This document shows positions 1-6,960 of a DNA stretch of 17,704 nucleotides, in pieces. The notes under the pieces were generated by a model that was not told the DNA's origin, did no database searches, and saw nothing but the letters and a program-made list of their open reading frames with translations. The stretch comes from Chloroflexota bacterium (GTDB lineage Bacteria; Chloroflexota; UBA6077). The stretch covers positions 1 to 17,704 of the forward strand of contig JAJZRD010000055.1 of NCBI GenBank assembly GCA_021845945.1, written 5' to 3'. Position 1 is the first letter of the stretch. Each line of letters starts with the position of its first letter. Position numbers and translations under genes: made by a program.

Positions 1-1025
1 TGCTGGGTGCTGCCACCCTCACCCCACCCCTCTCCCCTCCCCGCTGCGGGGAGGGGCAGGGGGAGGGGTCTCTCACTCTCCACGTCTCTGCGTCTCCCCG
101 TCTCCCCGTCTCCCCGTCCCCTCCATGCATGTGACGACAGATCTATGAGGACCGGGCTCTCCGCCTCCATCGCCTCCGCCAGCTTCGCCTGGGCCAGGTA
201 GAGGTCCACCTCCGCCAGCGCCTCCAGGGTGCGCCCCAGCCCCTCGGCCTCCCGACCTACCAGACCGCCCAGGCGGCGCAGGATCCGCTCGATCTCGTGC
301 TCCTCGTCGATCTGGAGCTGTCGCCAGCGATTGGCCAGCTCCACCACCACCAGCGGCTCCACGAACACCGTCGCCCCGCTGGCCGACTGGTCGTGGACGA
401 TCCCCTTGATCTGCCCCTTGAACTCGGCCTTCACCGGCACCACGTAGCGACCCGCCCGCTGGGTGACGATGGGCTCCTGGAGGGCCTGGCGGTAGGAGGG
501 CGAGCTGATGATCTCGTTCAGCTTGGACATCAGCCGCTCGTGGGCGCGGCGCAGCTCCATCCGGATCCCGGCCAGGGCGGGGCTGGCGGAGTCCACCACC
601 TCACCCTGGTCGGAGATGGCCCGCCGGATCTCCTGCTCCAGGCCGTCGTGGAGGCCGATGGGGAGGGTAACCTCCTCCAGGGTGGGGAGCTGATCCCCCA
701 GCTTCCCGATGGTGCCACGGACGATCCGGCTGCTGGCGATGGTGGAGACCACCAGCAGCAGCTCCTCCGGGGTCAGGAGGGCGCCCACCGAAGCCCGCTG
801 GACCTGGGGCCGGATGTCCCGAGCGCCCCCGATGCTGAAGTTTGGCTTCAGGTCCAGCAGCCGCCGGGCCTCCCGCGTCGCCGTCTGGCGGCGCAGCACC
901 TCCGTCATGTCGATGGCAGGGCGCAGGGCGACGGCCTTCTCGTGGCTCACGGAGAAGGAGGCGTGGCCTGCCAGCCGCTCCAGCACCTTGTTCAGTTCCA
1001 GGGTTTCCAGGTAGTGCTCTTCCAT
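1..1025 (-). CDS. mutS2: Endonuclease MutS2, N-terminal part (runs off the left edge)
   Basis: The ATG at 1025-1023 opens a frame with no stop down to base 1, giving about 341 residues of a protein normally near 780. It starts MEEHYLETLELNKVLERLAG, and GASVGALLTPEELL-, DQGEVVDSASPALAGIR- and HDQSASGATVFVEP-like blocks match the MutS2 core and lever domains. In this family the protein binds branched DNA or collided ribosomes, with an ATPase and a C-terminal Smr domain; neither is inside the window. The MutS2-like sequence continues to about residue 300 (AEAMEAESPVLIDLSSHA), where the family normally continues to the ARHPLL motif that opens the ATPase domain. Here the frame instead enters a dispersed repeat (about 122 down to 11) that encodes a low-complexity peptide rich in G, R, E and P. 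Whether the frame rejoins the ATPase domain cannot be seen. It is divergent from the GlcD-type gene. Confidence 0.9.
   Translation of the reverse strand, partial: MEEHYLETLELNKVLERLAGHASFSVSHEKAVALRPAIDMTEVLRRQTATREARRLLDLKPNFSIGGARDIRPQVQRASVGALLTPEELLLVVSTIASSRIVRGTIGKLGDQLPTLEEVTLPIGLHDGLEQEIRRAISDQGEVVDSASPALAGIRMELRRAHERLMSKLNEIISSPSYRQALQEPIVTQRAGRYVVPVKAEFKGQIKGIVHDQSASGATVFVEPLVVVELANRWRQLQIDEEHEIERILRRLGGLVGREAEGLGRTLEALAEVDLYLAQAKLAEAMEAESPVLIDLSSHAWRGRGDGETGRRRDVESERPLPLPLPAAGRGEGWGEGGSTQ
11..122. repeat. Composite repeat: GC-rich hairpin plus CGTCTCCC octamers, inside mutS2
   Basis: A 9-bp stem (34-42 with 48-56, loop 43-47) is followed by three perfect tandem copies of CGTCTCCC at 91-114 with degenerate copies on both sides (83-90 and 115-122). 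The 38-nt block 20-57 differs by one base from 8442-8479. The same hairpin-then-octamer order on the plus strand recurs at about 10725-10799. The element lies in the mutS2 reading frame and does not stop it. Confidence 0.85.
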
Positions 1026-1048
1026 GACCTCTTTGCGCCATTCAGACA

Positions 1049-1078
1049 GATAGCTTCTCCCGACCGAGAGAAGCTATC
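1049..1078. promoter_or_regulatory. Perfect 11-bp inverted repeat in the mutS2 leader
   Basis: GATAGCTTCTC at 1049-1059 pairs perfectly with GAGAAGCTATC at 1068-1078 across an 8-nt loop. It lies 24-53 nt upstream of the mutS2 start, so it would fold in the mutS2 leader RNA or act as an operator. There is no adjoining T tract on the strand leading away from a gene, so a terminator role is not supported. The function is unknown. Confidence 0.5.
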
Positions 1079-1122
1079 CTTTCTCAACGTCTATGCCGTA
1101 ATTGTACCGCATCGGCGGAAGT

Positions 1123-1191
1123 CTTTGGAGTGCCGCGGCCCGACGCGGCCTTCGGTCGAGCGAAAGCGGTGGCAAGCCACCGCACTCCGAA
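1123..1191. repeat. Small palindromic element with GGAGTGC / GCACTCC ends
   Basis: The element begins TTTGGAGTGCCGCGG and ends CCACCGCACTCCGAA, which are imperfect inverted copies of each other. Inside the right half is a perfect 8-bp hairpin, GCGGTGGC-AA-GCCACCGC (1166-1183). It occupies the gap between the divergent mutS2 and GlcD-type genes. Its size and structure resemble a REP or MITE-like dispersed element; only one copy is visible here. Confidence 0.55.
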
Positions 1192-1259
1192 TCGTAGTAC
1201 AATGGCCGGCCGCCCCTGGGACTGACTTTTCGGACTAGCCGCAGACTCGGAGCTCCAAC

Positions 1260-2639
1260 GTGGACAAGCTCGACCTCCCGAGAGAACTGGCCGCCATCGT
1301 CGGGCCGGAGGACCTGTTCCTCTCCCGCCGGGCCCGGCTGGCCTACGAGTACGACGCCACGCCGGAGACGGTGGAGCCGGAGGCGGTGCTGTTTCCCGCG
1401 AGCGCCGCCGAGGTGGCCGCCGTGATGCGGGTGGCCCGGCGAGAGGGGACGCCGGTGGTGGTCCGGGGCGCCGGGACCAACCTGTCCGGCGGCACCGTGC
1501 CGCTGAAGGGGGGCATCGTCCTGGTGTGCACCCGCATGAATCGGATCGTCGAGGTAGACCCGGAGAGCGAGCGGGCGGTGGTGGAGCCGGGGGTCGTCAA
1601 TCTGGAGCTGCAGAACCTCCTCGCACCTCTCGGCTACCTCTACGCGCCGGACCCCTCCAGCCAGAAGGTGTCCACCCTGGGGGGGAACGTCGGCGAAAAC
1701 GCGGGCGGGCCCCACTGCCTGAAGTATGGCATCACCACCGACCACGTGCTGGGTTTGGAGGCGGTACTTCCCGATGGGGAGGTGGTGGACACCGGTGGTC
1801 TGGTGGAGGACGCGCCGGGGTACGATCTGACCGGGCTGGTGGTGGGCTCCGAGGGCACCCTGGGGGTGGTGACCTCCATGACGGTGCGGTTGATGCGGCT
1901 TCCCGAGGCGGTGAAGACCATGCTGGCCATCTTCGACCGGCTGGAGGACTCGGGCAACGCGGTGTCCGACATGATCGCCGAGGGGATCATTCCGGCCACC
2001 CTGGAGATCATGGACAGGGCCATCGTGGAGGCGGTGGAGGCAAGCGGCAACCGGGCCGGGTATCCGGTGGAGGCCGAGGCCGTCCTGCTGATCGAGTTGG
2101 ACGGCCTGAAAGAGGGGCAGGATCGCCAGGCCGAGCGAATAGGGGAGATCTGTCGGAAGAACCGCGCCGGCGACCTCCAGGTGGCCCGGACAGAGGTAGA
2201 CCGGGACCGGCTCTGGACGGGGCGCCGGGCTGCCTACAGCGCGCTGGTCTCGCTGTCCACCGGGGCCTCGATCCACGACACCACTGTGCCCCGCACCAGG
2301 CTGGCGGAGGCCCTTCACCAGGTGCGGGAGATCGCTCGCCGGCACCGCCTCACCATCGGCACCGCCGCCCACGCGGGGGACGGCAACCTCCATCCCCTGG
2401 TCGTTTTCGACCCGACCGACTCGGAGGAGGTCGAGCGGGTTCATCGGGCCGATCGGGAGATCGTGAAGCTGTGCGTCGACATGGGTGGGACCCTGACCGG
2501 CGAGCACGGCATCGGCCTGGAGAAGCGGGACTACATGCCGCTGCTGTTCGGCTCCCTGGAGCTGGACCTGATGCGCCGGATCAAGCGAGCCTTCGACCCC
2601 GAGGGTCTCCTCAACCCCGGCAAGCTACTGCCCCAGTAA
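1260..2639 (+). CDS. glcD: FAD-linked oxidase, GlcD / D-lactate dehydrogenase family
   Basis: This 459-residue protein would oxidise a 2-hydroxy acid (glycolate, D-lactate or a relative) to the 2-keto acid using FAD. The start is the GTG at 1260, placed by GGAG at 1249-1252 with a 7-nt spacer. The N-terminal half is an FAD_binding_4 (PCMH-type) domain: VVVRGAGTNLSGG at 67-78, STLGGNVGENAGGPHCLKYG at 138-157 and GLVVGSEGTLGVVT at 192-205. The C-terminal half is the FAD-oxidase C domain with HAGDGNLHP (371-379) and GEHGIG (414-419). The ending DPEGLLNPGKLLP is the family signature. Length fits bacterial GlcD (about 460-500). No GlcE or GlcF partner genes follow, so the electron acceptor and exact substrate are unknown; the symbol names the family. 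Confidence 0.88.
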   Translation: MDKLDLPRELAAIVGPEDLFLSRRARLAYEYDATPETVEPEAVLFPASAAEVAAVMRVARREGTPVVVRGAGTNLSGGTVPLKGGIVLVCTRMNRIVEVDPESERAVVEPGVVNLELQNLLAPLGYLYAPDPSSQKVSTLGGNVGENAGGPHCLKYGITTDHVLGLEAVLPDGEVVDTGGLVEDAPGYDLTGLVVGSEGTLGVVTSMTVRLMRLPEAVKTMLAIFDRLEDSGNAVSDMIAEGIIPATLEIMDRAIVEAVEASGNRAGYPVEAEAVLLIELDGLKEGQDRQAERIGEICRKNRAGDLQVARTEVDRDRLWTGRRAAYSALVSLSTGASIHDTTVPRTRLAEALHQVREIARRHRLTIGTAAHAGDGNLHPLVVFDPTDSEEVERVHRADREIVKLCVDMGGTLTGEHGIGLEKRDYMPLLFGSLELDLMRRIKRAFDPEGLLNPGKLLPQ

Positions 2640-2773
2640 TCGACCTCATTCCGGCCGGTCGAAGCGGGCCGGCAGCTCCAGCAGGAACGATAGATCGGCA
2701 TCACTATAGAATCTGGACATCTTGCCCTTCCCAGGCAGGTGGGGGCCTCGTGGTGGGATCTCGTGAAAGGTTC
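2640..2773. other. Short gap between convergent glcD and doc
   Basis: Two converging genes end here. The only structure seen is a 6-bp GC stem CCGGCC (2651-2656) / GGCCGG (2667-2672) without a T tract, which could weakly terminate glcD. A 24-codon leftward frame starting MSRFYSDADL has a purine-rich sequence before its ATG but no recognisable family, and is not called as a gene. Confidence 0.35.
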
Positions 2774-3184
2774 CTAGCTGCCACCGTTGCAGGTCACGTG
2801 CTGTCGGAGCCAATCGATGAAGCGGGCGGTCGCTTCGTCCTCGCTTCCCTTGCGGGTTGCTACCGCCTCCAACTGTTGAGCCATCTCCAGCGGGTTTCCT
2901 GTGAATAAGCATCCGTTGAGCCGAAGAAAGACGTCGGCGGCGATGAACGCTGTTCGCTTGTTGCCCTGGACGTACGACTGTGTCTGGGAAATGCCGACTG
3001 CAAGAAGGGCAGCTTGCTCGACCAGATCAGCGTTCGCGTAATGCGCGGCCATCTGAGGGCGCATGACCGCCGCCTCTGGGAGCCGCCGGTCGCGGAGCGG
3101 GGATGGCGGGTCTCCGGTCTTCTCCATGATGAAGACGTGCAAAGCCTCAACGTCGAGCACGCTCAGGTAGCGTGTCTGGGCCAT
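2774..3184 (-). CDS. doc: Doc-type toxin (Fic/DOC family) with an altered active-site motif
   Basis: This 136-residue protein has the length and fold signature of death-on-curing toxins. Doc enzymes are Fic-fold kinases that phosphorylate EF-Tu and stop translation. Visible family blocks are LSVLDVEALH near the N-terminus, PLRDRRLPEAAVMRPQ (29-44) and the Fic motif region VGISQTQSYVQGNKRTAF (63-80). The canonical motif is HxFx(D/E)(A/G)NKR; here it reads QSYVQGNKR, so the His is Gln69, the Phe is Tyr71 and the acidic residue is Gln73, while the G-N-K-R part is intact. That may mean a weakened or inactive enzyme or a divergent subfamily. The start ATG lies 3 nt after the stop of the AbrB-type antitoxin gene, so the two are almost certainly co-transcribed and translationally coupled. 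Confidence 0.85.
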   Translation of the reverse strand: MAQTRYLSVLDVEALHVFIMEKTGDPPSPLRDRRLPEAAVMRPQMAAHYANADLVEQAALLAVGISQTQSYVQGNKRTAFIAADVFLRLNGCLFTGNPLEMAQQLEAVATRKGSEDEATARFIDWLRQHVTCNGGS

Positions 3185-3187
3185 GGC

Positions 3188-3403
3188 CTAGTGTTCCCGA
3201 AGATAGCGATAGGCGGCCTCGTTCCACTCCCAGCTCTCCTCTGCCAGCTTTCGGAGTTCGGCGCGAAGCACAGGTCGAACCTCGGCCTTTCGGATGTCCA
3301 TGGTCACCAGATCGCCCTCATGTAAATCCAGTTCATCAGCCTCTTCTTTGGGAACGGTAACGACCAAGCTGTTTCCCACCTTGCGGATCTTCCCAACAAC
3401 CAT
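3188..3403 (-). CDS. AbrB/MazE-family antitoxin (SpoVT-AbrB domain)
   Basis: This 71-residue DNA-binding antitoxin is the first gene of a toxin-antitoxin operon with the Doc-like toxin. The SpoVT-AbrB swapped-hairpin domain covers about residues 3-46, with IRKVGNSLVVTVPKEEADEL matching the family, including the GNS turn and the TVPKE strand. The remaining 25 residues (AELRKLAEESWEWNEAAYRY) are charged and amphipathic and would be the toxin-neutralising tail. The ATG at 3403-3401 is chosen because GGAGG sits 7 nt upstream; an in-frame ATG 9 codons earlier has no such site. An AT-rich palindromic block at 3434-3462 lies just upstream and is a likely self-operator. Antitoxins of this fold usually pair with MazF or PIN toxins as well as Doc, so the pairing is not unusual. 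Confidence 0.85.
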   Translation of the reverse strand: MVVGKIRKVGNSLVVTVPKEEADELDLHEGDLVTMDIRKAEVRPVLRAELRKLAEESWEWNEAAYRYLREH

Positions 3404-3433
3404 CGCGCACCTCCAAGGGCAGACATCCAATCC

Positions 3434-3462
3434 GTATACACCATCAACTATAGTATATACTA
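3434..3462 (-). promoter_or_regulatory. AT-rich palindromic operator/promoter of the antitoxin-toxin operon
   Basis: In GC-rich surroundings this block contains GTATAC (3434-3439) and the perfect 12-bp palindrome TAGTATATACTA (3451-3462). On the minus strand the palindrome contains TATACT, a good -10 hexamer, about 50 nt before the antitoxin ATG. The layout suits autoregulation by an AbrB-fold protein. No convincing -35 box was seen, so the promoter assignment is tentative. Confidence 0.5.
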
Positions 3463-3536
3463 CGCGGCTTGGTATCGCACGGGTGATGCCGGAGGCATCC
3501 TCACCACCAGTTCTCGTGCAACCACCTGACGTGTGC

Positions 3537-3565
3537 TTGATCCCTACACCGGCAATCGCTACAAT
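3537..3565 (+). promoter_or_regulatory. Sigma-70-type promoter of the DinB-like gene
   Basis: TTGATC (3537-3542) and TACAAT (3560-3565) are separated by exactly 17 nt. Transcription would begin near 3572, about 90 nt before the GTG start of the DinB-like gene. It may also drive the downstream hydrolase and phosphorylase genes, since no terminator is seen between them. Confidence 0.55.
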
Positions 3566-3661
3566 CGGCTGTCATCCACCAGGATCATTCTGTCTAGGCC
3601 CGCCGGGCCCGTAGGAGTCGGCTTCTGCCGGCGACCGGGTTTCCAGAAGGGATGTGCTGCG

Positions 3662-4155
3662 GTGAGCGAACGAGCCCATGATCTGGCCGATCGTTTCGAG
3701 CAGGCGAACGAGGAATTGATCGCGTTCGCTCGGGGGCTGTCGGAAACCCAGTGGCGCACGCTCTGCCCTCGGGAGGGTCGCACCGTCGGGGCGGTGGTGT
3801 ACCACATAGCCGAGGGCCACGCCCTCACCACCGAGGTGGCCCGGTCCATCGCCCTGGGGGGCCGCTCCCAGAGGGGCTGGTTCAGAGCAATGAGGAGGCG
3901 GACCTCAAGAACGCCCGTCAGGCGAAGGAGCACGCCGGGTGCACCAGGGAGGAGACGGTGGAGCTGTTGCGGCAGAACGGGTCCACAGCCATTCGGCTGG
4001 TGCGTAGGCTGACCGACGAGCAGCTTGAGCGGGTCGGCTCCGTGTGGGGTGGGCAGGGGAGCGTGTCCGGGCTGATCAGGTACGTCCTGATCGGCCACCT
4101 GGTGGATCACTTCGCTACCCTGCGGGCCTGGATCGAGGGCGGGACGGCGCCATGA
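3662..4155 (+). pseudogene. DinB-like / maleylpyruvate-isomerase-like protein, frameshifted in a G tract
   Basis: Two overlapping frames make one DinB-fold protein. The first starts at GTG 3662 (SERAHDLADRFEQANEELIA) and carries VVYHIAEGH with the likely metal ligand His48, up to about residue 67. The second frame, one base back, carries LPEGLVQSNEEADLKNARQ through to YVLIGHLVDHFATLRAWIEG, with the second His cluster, and stops at 4155. The switch falls at the G6 run 3856-3861. Seven Gs would give a continuous protein of about 164 residues, the normal length for the family, with all metal-ligand candidates in place. DinB-fold proteins are metal-binding four-helix bundles, several acting as thiol-dependent transferases or isomerases; the substrate here is unknown. 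The break may be a sequencing error, a true pseudogene, or slippage, since the run reads G GGG GGC in the upstream frame. Confidence 0.75.
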
Positions 4156-4243
4156 GCCCGAGGAGTCGAGGCTTTAGCCGGAGAGCGAAGGGTTTCGCCT
4201 TGAAGCCTCCGCCCCCTGCCAGCGTTTGATGAGGTGCGTTGCC

Positions 4244-5125
4244 GTGGCAGAGATGAATGTCCAGCAGCTTCTTCGCGAGTTGGCATGTCTCCACCGTGCG
4301 GGGGAGTATTCCAGGGCCTGCTTCGCCTGTCTCCTGGGCGACACAGATCTGGCGCTGCAATTGCTTGAGCAGGGGCTCGCGGCAGGGGGGTGGTACAGTG
4401 AGCGCGTCCTTCGGGAGGATGAGGACCTTCGGTCTCTCCAAGGGTTGCCAGCGTTCGAGCGATTGGTGAGGGCCTCCCTGGATCAGCAGCGGAACGCCCA
4501 GGTGAGGGTCGAGCCCATCCTCCTGGTGGAAAAGCCCTCCGACGAGGTGAAACCGCCCTATCCTCTCCTGGTCGCGCTCCACGGCAACCCCGATGGCGGA
4601 CTCTCCACCGATCTGTGGCATCCGTGTGTCCCAGCAGGTTGGCTACTGGCTCTGGCCATCGCCGGACAACCCTTCTGGTGGGGACCAGGGCTCCGCTTTT
4701 GGGATGATCTCGAGCTGTCGGAGCAGGAGATCCGTCAGCACCTCTCTAGTCTGCGGAGGCAGTATGCCATCGACGAGGGCCGAGTGGTGGTTGGCGGCTT
4801 CTCTCGTGGCGGTCTAGTGGCCCTCCGCCTGGCCATGCGAGGAGGGACAGGCATTGGCGGTTTCATCGCGGTCGGCGCTGCCCTACGGCAGCCCGACCTG
4901 GGTGTGTTGACTGCCCTGATACCTGGAGCTAGGGCTAACGGTGTGCGGGGCTACTTCGTGTTGGGAGGGCAGGATCAATGGCTTGGGGGAGCCCAAACGT
5001 TGGCGGCTGCCATGAAGGAACAGGGTCTTCCCTGTGAGGTGGAGTTGCATCCGGAGTTGGGACACGAGTTCCCTCCGGATTTCGACCGGAGCTTGGTTCG
5101 TGCCTTGGAGTTCTTGCAGGGGTAA
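4244..5125 (+). CDS. Alpha/beta hydrolase with an N-terminal helical domain
   Basis: This 293-residue protein is a serine hydrolase of the esterase / phospholipase-carboxylesterase type. The catalytic triad is readable as Ser187 in GGFSRGG, Asp244 in LGGQDQW and His274 in LGHEF; LLVALHGNPDGG (108-119) supplies the oxyanion loop. Residues about 1-80 form a helical, TPR-like region (DLALQLLEQGLAAGGWYSER, then a REDEDLRSLQGLPAFERLV pattern) often fused in front of such hydrolases. The GTG at 4244 is preferred over TTG 4226 or ATG 4229 because GAGGTG at 4231-4236 sits 7 nt upstream; ATG 4253 is another option. There is no signal peptide, so it is probably cytoplasmic. The nucleoside phosphorylase gene starts 12 nt after its stop, so the two are co-transcribed. 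The substrate is not inferable. Confidence 0.85.
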   Translation: MAEMNVQQLLRELACLHRAGEYSRACFACLLGDTDLALQLLEQGLAAGGWYSERVLREDEDLRSLQGLPAFERLVRASLDQQRNAQVRVEPILLVEKPSDEVKPPYPLLVALHGNPDGGLSTDLWHPCVPAGWLLALAIAGQPFWWGPGLRFWDDLELSEQEIRQHLSSLRRQYAIDEGRVVVGGFSRGGLVALRLAMRGGTGIGGFIAVGAALRQPDLGVLTALIPGARANGVRGYFVLGGQDQWLGGAQTLAAAMKEQGLPCEVELHPELGHEFPPDFDRSLVRALEFLQG

Positions 5126-5137
5126 TGGGGAGAGCGC

Positions 5138-5902
5138 GTGAGACAAGAGTACCCAATCCTGGAGTTCGACGCGACGCCGGAGGCGGTTATCGAGCCCGCC
5201 GGGGTCATCAAAGCCGGCGATGTGCCTGAGCACTGTGTCCTCTGCTTCTTCCAGGACGTAATCGAGGAGTTGCGTCACGAGGACCGGCTGGCGCGGATCG
5301 CCTGCTCCAATAGCGAGATGGGCGAGAATCCCATCTACGCAATGGAGGTGGACGGAAAGCCTCTGGTGGTGTGCCACCCCGGGGTGGGGGCTCCCTTTGC
5401 GGCCTGGATGCTGGAGGAGTTGATCGCCCTGGGTTGCCGAAAGTTCGTCGCCTGCGGCGGTGCCGGGGTTCTGGACAGGGAGATCGCCTGCGGCCAGATC
5501 GTTGTGCCCCTGGCGGCGATTCGCGATGAAGGGACTTCTTACCACTATCTTCCCCCCTCCCGCGAGGTGAAGGCCAACTCAGAGGCAGTGGCGGCTATCG
5601 AGCAGACCCTCCAGCACCACGGCTACAAGTATGTGATCGGCAAGACTTGGACGACCGACGGCATCTACAGGGAGACGCCGAAGAAGGTGCAGCTGCGCAG
5701 ATCCGAGGGGTGCGTAACGGTGGAGGTGGAGGCGGCAGCTTTCTTCGCCGTGGCTCAGCACAGAAGGGTGCTGTTTGGTCATATGCTGTACGGCGGCGAT
5801 GACGTGAGCGGAGCTTCCTGGGATCACCGGGAGTGGACCAACCAGCTATCGGTGCGAGAGAAGTTGCTCTGGCTGGCCGCCGAAGCCTGTCTCAGTCTGT
5901 AG
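5138..5902 (+). CDS. Nucleoside phosphorylase (PNP/UDP phosphorylase family)
   Basis: This 254-residue protein belongs to the purine/uridine phosphorylase superfamily, which cleaves nucleosides with phosphate to a base and ribose-1-phosphate. Visible family blocks are VVCHPGVGAPFAAWMLEELI (78-97) for phosphate binding, FVACGGAGVLD (103-113) and TVEVEAAAFFAVA (194-206), the ribose-binding segment in which Glu198 is kept. In classical members this segment reads ME; the Met is Val197 here, so substrate preference may differ. The later GGDD (219-222) aligns with the usual catalytic Asp region. The start is the GTG at 5138 with GGGGAGAG just upstream. It lies 12 nt downstream of the alpha/beta hydrolase gene; together they could act on the same nucleoside-linked compound, but that is inference. 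MTA/SAH nucleosidase activity is less likely given the length and motif pattern. Confidence 0.82.
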   Translation: MRQEYPILEFDATPEAVIEPAGVIKAGDVPEHCVLCFFQDVIEELRHEDRLARIACSNSEMGENPIYAMEVDGKPLVVCHPGVGAPFAAWMLEELIALGCRKFVACGGAGVLDREIACGQIVVPLAAIRDEGTSYHYLPPSREVKANSEAVAAIEQTLQHHGYKYVIGKTWTTDGIYRETPKKVQLRRSEGCVTVEVEAAAFFAVAQHRRVLFGHMLYGGDDVSGASWDHREWTNQLSVREKLLWLAAEACLSL

Positions 5903-5984
5903 AAGCTTGCGGCGATCCTGTCGACGGTAGGGTCAGGGCCACCCTCGCCTCCTGCAGGCCGGATGTCGCTTCGGTGTGCCCATC

Positions 5985-6019
5985 GGGAGATTGACATTGG
6001 ATCTCCCTCTCTTTACCGT
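5985..6019 (+). promoter_or_regulatory. Promoter with overlapping inverted repeat, upstream of the HIBADH-family gene
   Basis: TTGACA (5991-5996) and TACCGT (6014-6019) are 17 nt apart. The -35 box is flanked by the inverted repeat GGGAGAT (5985-5991) / ATCTCCC (6001-6007) with a 9-nt centre, the geometry of a repressor operator. The start codon is about 55 nt downstream. Confidence 0.5.
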
Positions 6020-6073
6020 AGTGCGAGGCCTCGACGACGTCGCTCTCGCGGCGACTAGAACTGGAGAAGGACG

Positions 6074-6943
6074 ATGAAGCTCGGTTTCGTCGGCGTCGGC
6101 AACATGGGGGTCCTGATGCTGCCCCATCTGCTGGAGGCGGGGCACAGTCTGGTCGTCTACGACGTCTCCAAGGCGGCGCTGGAACGGGCGGAGCAGGTGG
6201 GCGCCGCGGTGGCGGACAGCCCTCGCGAGGTAGCCGAGGCGGGGGAGATGGTGCTCACCTCCCTGCCGACGCCGCCGGTGGTGGAGTCGGTGTACCTGGG
6301 CGGGGACGGGCTGATAGAGGGTGTCAGGACGGGGCAGATCTTCGTCGACCTGAGCAGCATAAGCCCCTCCCTGGCCAGAACCGTGGCGAGCCGATTTGCC
6401 GAGAAGGGGGCTGCGGTCCTGGATGCACCGGTCAGCGGAGGCACCACCGGCGCCCACGCGGGGACTCTGGCCATCATGGTGGGGGGCGATGCCGAGACGC
6501 TCCGGCAGGCGGAGCCGGTGCTCCGCTGCCTGGGGAGCAGGATCTTCCACGCAGGGCCGGTGGGAGCCGGCAGCACCCTCAAGCTGCTCAACCAGATCCT
6601 GCTGGGCATCAACAACCTGGGAGTGCTGGAGATGATGTCCGTGGCCCAGCGGTCGGGCCTCGATCCGGGGCTGGTGAAGGAGGTCATCAGTGCCAGCACC
6701 GGCTACAGCCGCTCCTTCGAGACCCGGTTCCAGAAGATAGTGGATCGGGAGTACAGCCGGGGCTTCGCGATCGAGCTGATGGCCAAGGACCTGCGGCTCA
6801 GCCGGGAGATGGCCCGGGATCTGGGGCTGGAGCTGCCGATGGCCGCCCTGGCCCAATCCCTCTTCGAGCGGGCGGCTCGGCAGGGTCTGGGACAGGAAGA
6901 CGTGTGCGCGGCCATCGCCCTGTACGAGGACAAGAAGGGCTAG
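6074..6943 (+). CDS. NAD(P)-dependent 3-hydroxyisobutyrate dehydrogenase-family oxidoreductase
   Basis: This 289-residue protein is a beta-hydroxyacid dehydrogenase, the family of 3-hydroxyisobutyrate dehydrogenase, tartronate-semialdehyde reductase and related reductases. The N-terminal Rossmann fold begins at once with GFVGVGNMG (4-12). The substrate loop is DAPVSGGTTGAHAGTLAIMV (117-136), and the catalytic Lys170 lies in GSTLKLLNQ with Asn173 next to it. The C-terminal helical domain contains ELMAKDLRLS. Length is typical (about 290-300). The ATG at 6074 has GGAGAAGG 3 nt upstream. The NAD-versus-NADP choice is not clear: Asp30 at the end of the second strand (VVYD) suggests NAD. Neighbouring genes (GlcD-type oxidase, tryptophanase) fit small-acid or amino-acid breakdown, but the exact substrate cannot be read from the sequence. 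Confidence 0.9.
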   Translation: MKLGFVGVGNMGVLMLPHLLEAGHSLVVYDVSKAALERAEQVGAAVADSPREVAEAGEMVLTSLPTPPVVESVYLGGDGLIEGVRTGQIFVDLSSISPSLARTVASRFAEKGAAVLDAPVSGGTTGAHAGTLAIMVGGDAETLRQAEPVLRCLGSRIFHAGPVGAGSTLKLLNQILLGINNLGVLEMMSVAQRSGLDPGLVKEVISASTGYSRSFETRFQKIVDREYSRGFAIELMAKDLRLSREMARDLGLELPMAALAQSLFERAARQGLGQEDVCAAIALYEDKKG

Positions 6944-6960
6944 ACAGGCTTCTCTCCAGT

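Noticed and set aside
1..122. Octamer and hairpin repeats as part of a CRISPR array
   Set aside because: Units are 8 nt without spacers, and no cas gene is present.
1198..1203. TACAAT as a -10 box for the GlcD-type gene
   Set aside because: No -35 hexamer occurs at a suitable distance; the upstream sequence is the inner hairpin of the palindromic element.
2640..2720. Leftward 24-codon frame beginning MSRFYSDADL between glcD and doc
   Set aside because: It has a plausible ribosome site, but it is very short, has no recognisable family and lies between convergent genes.
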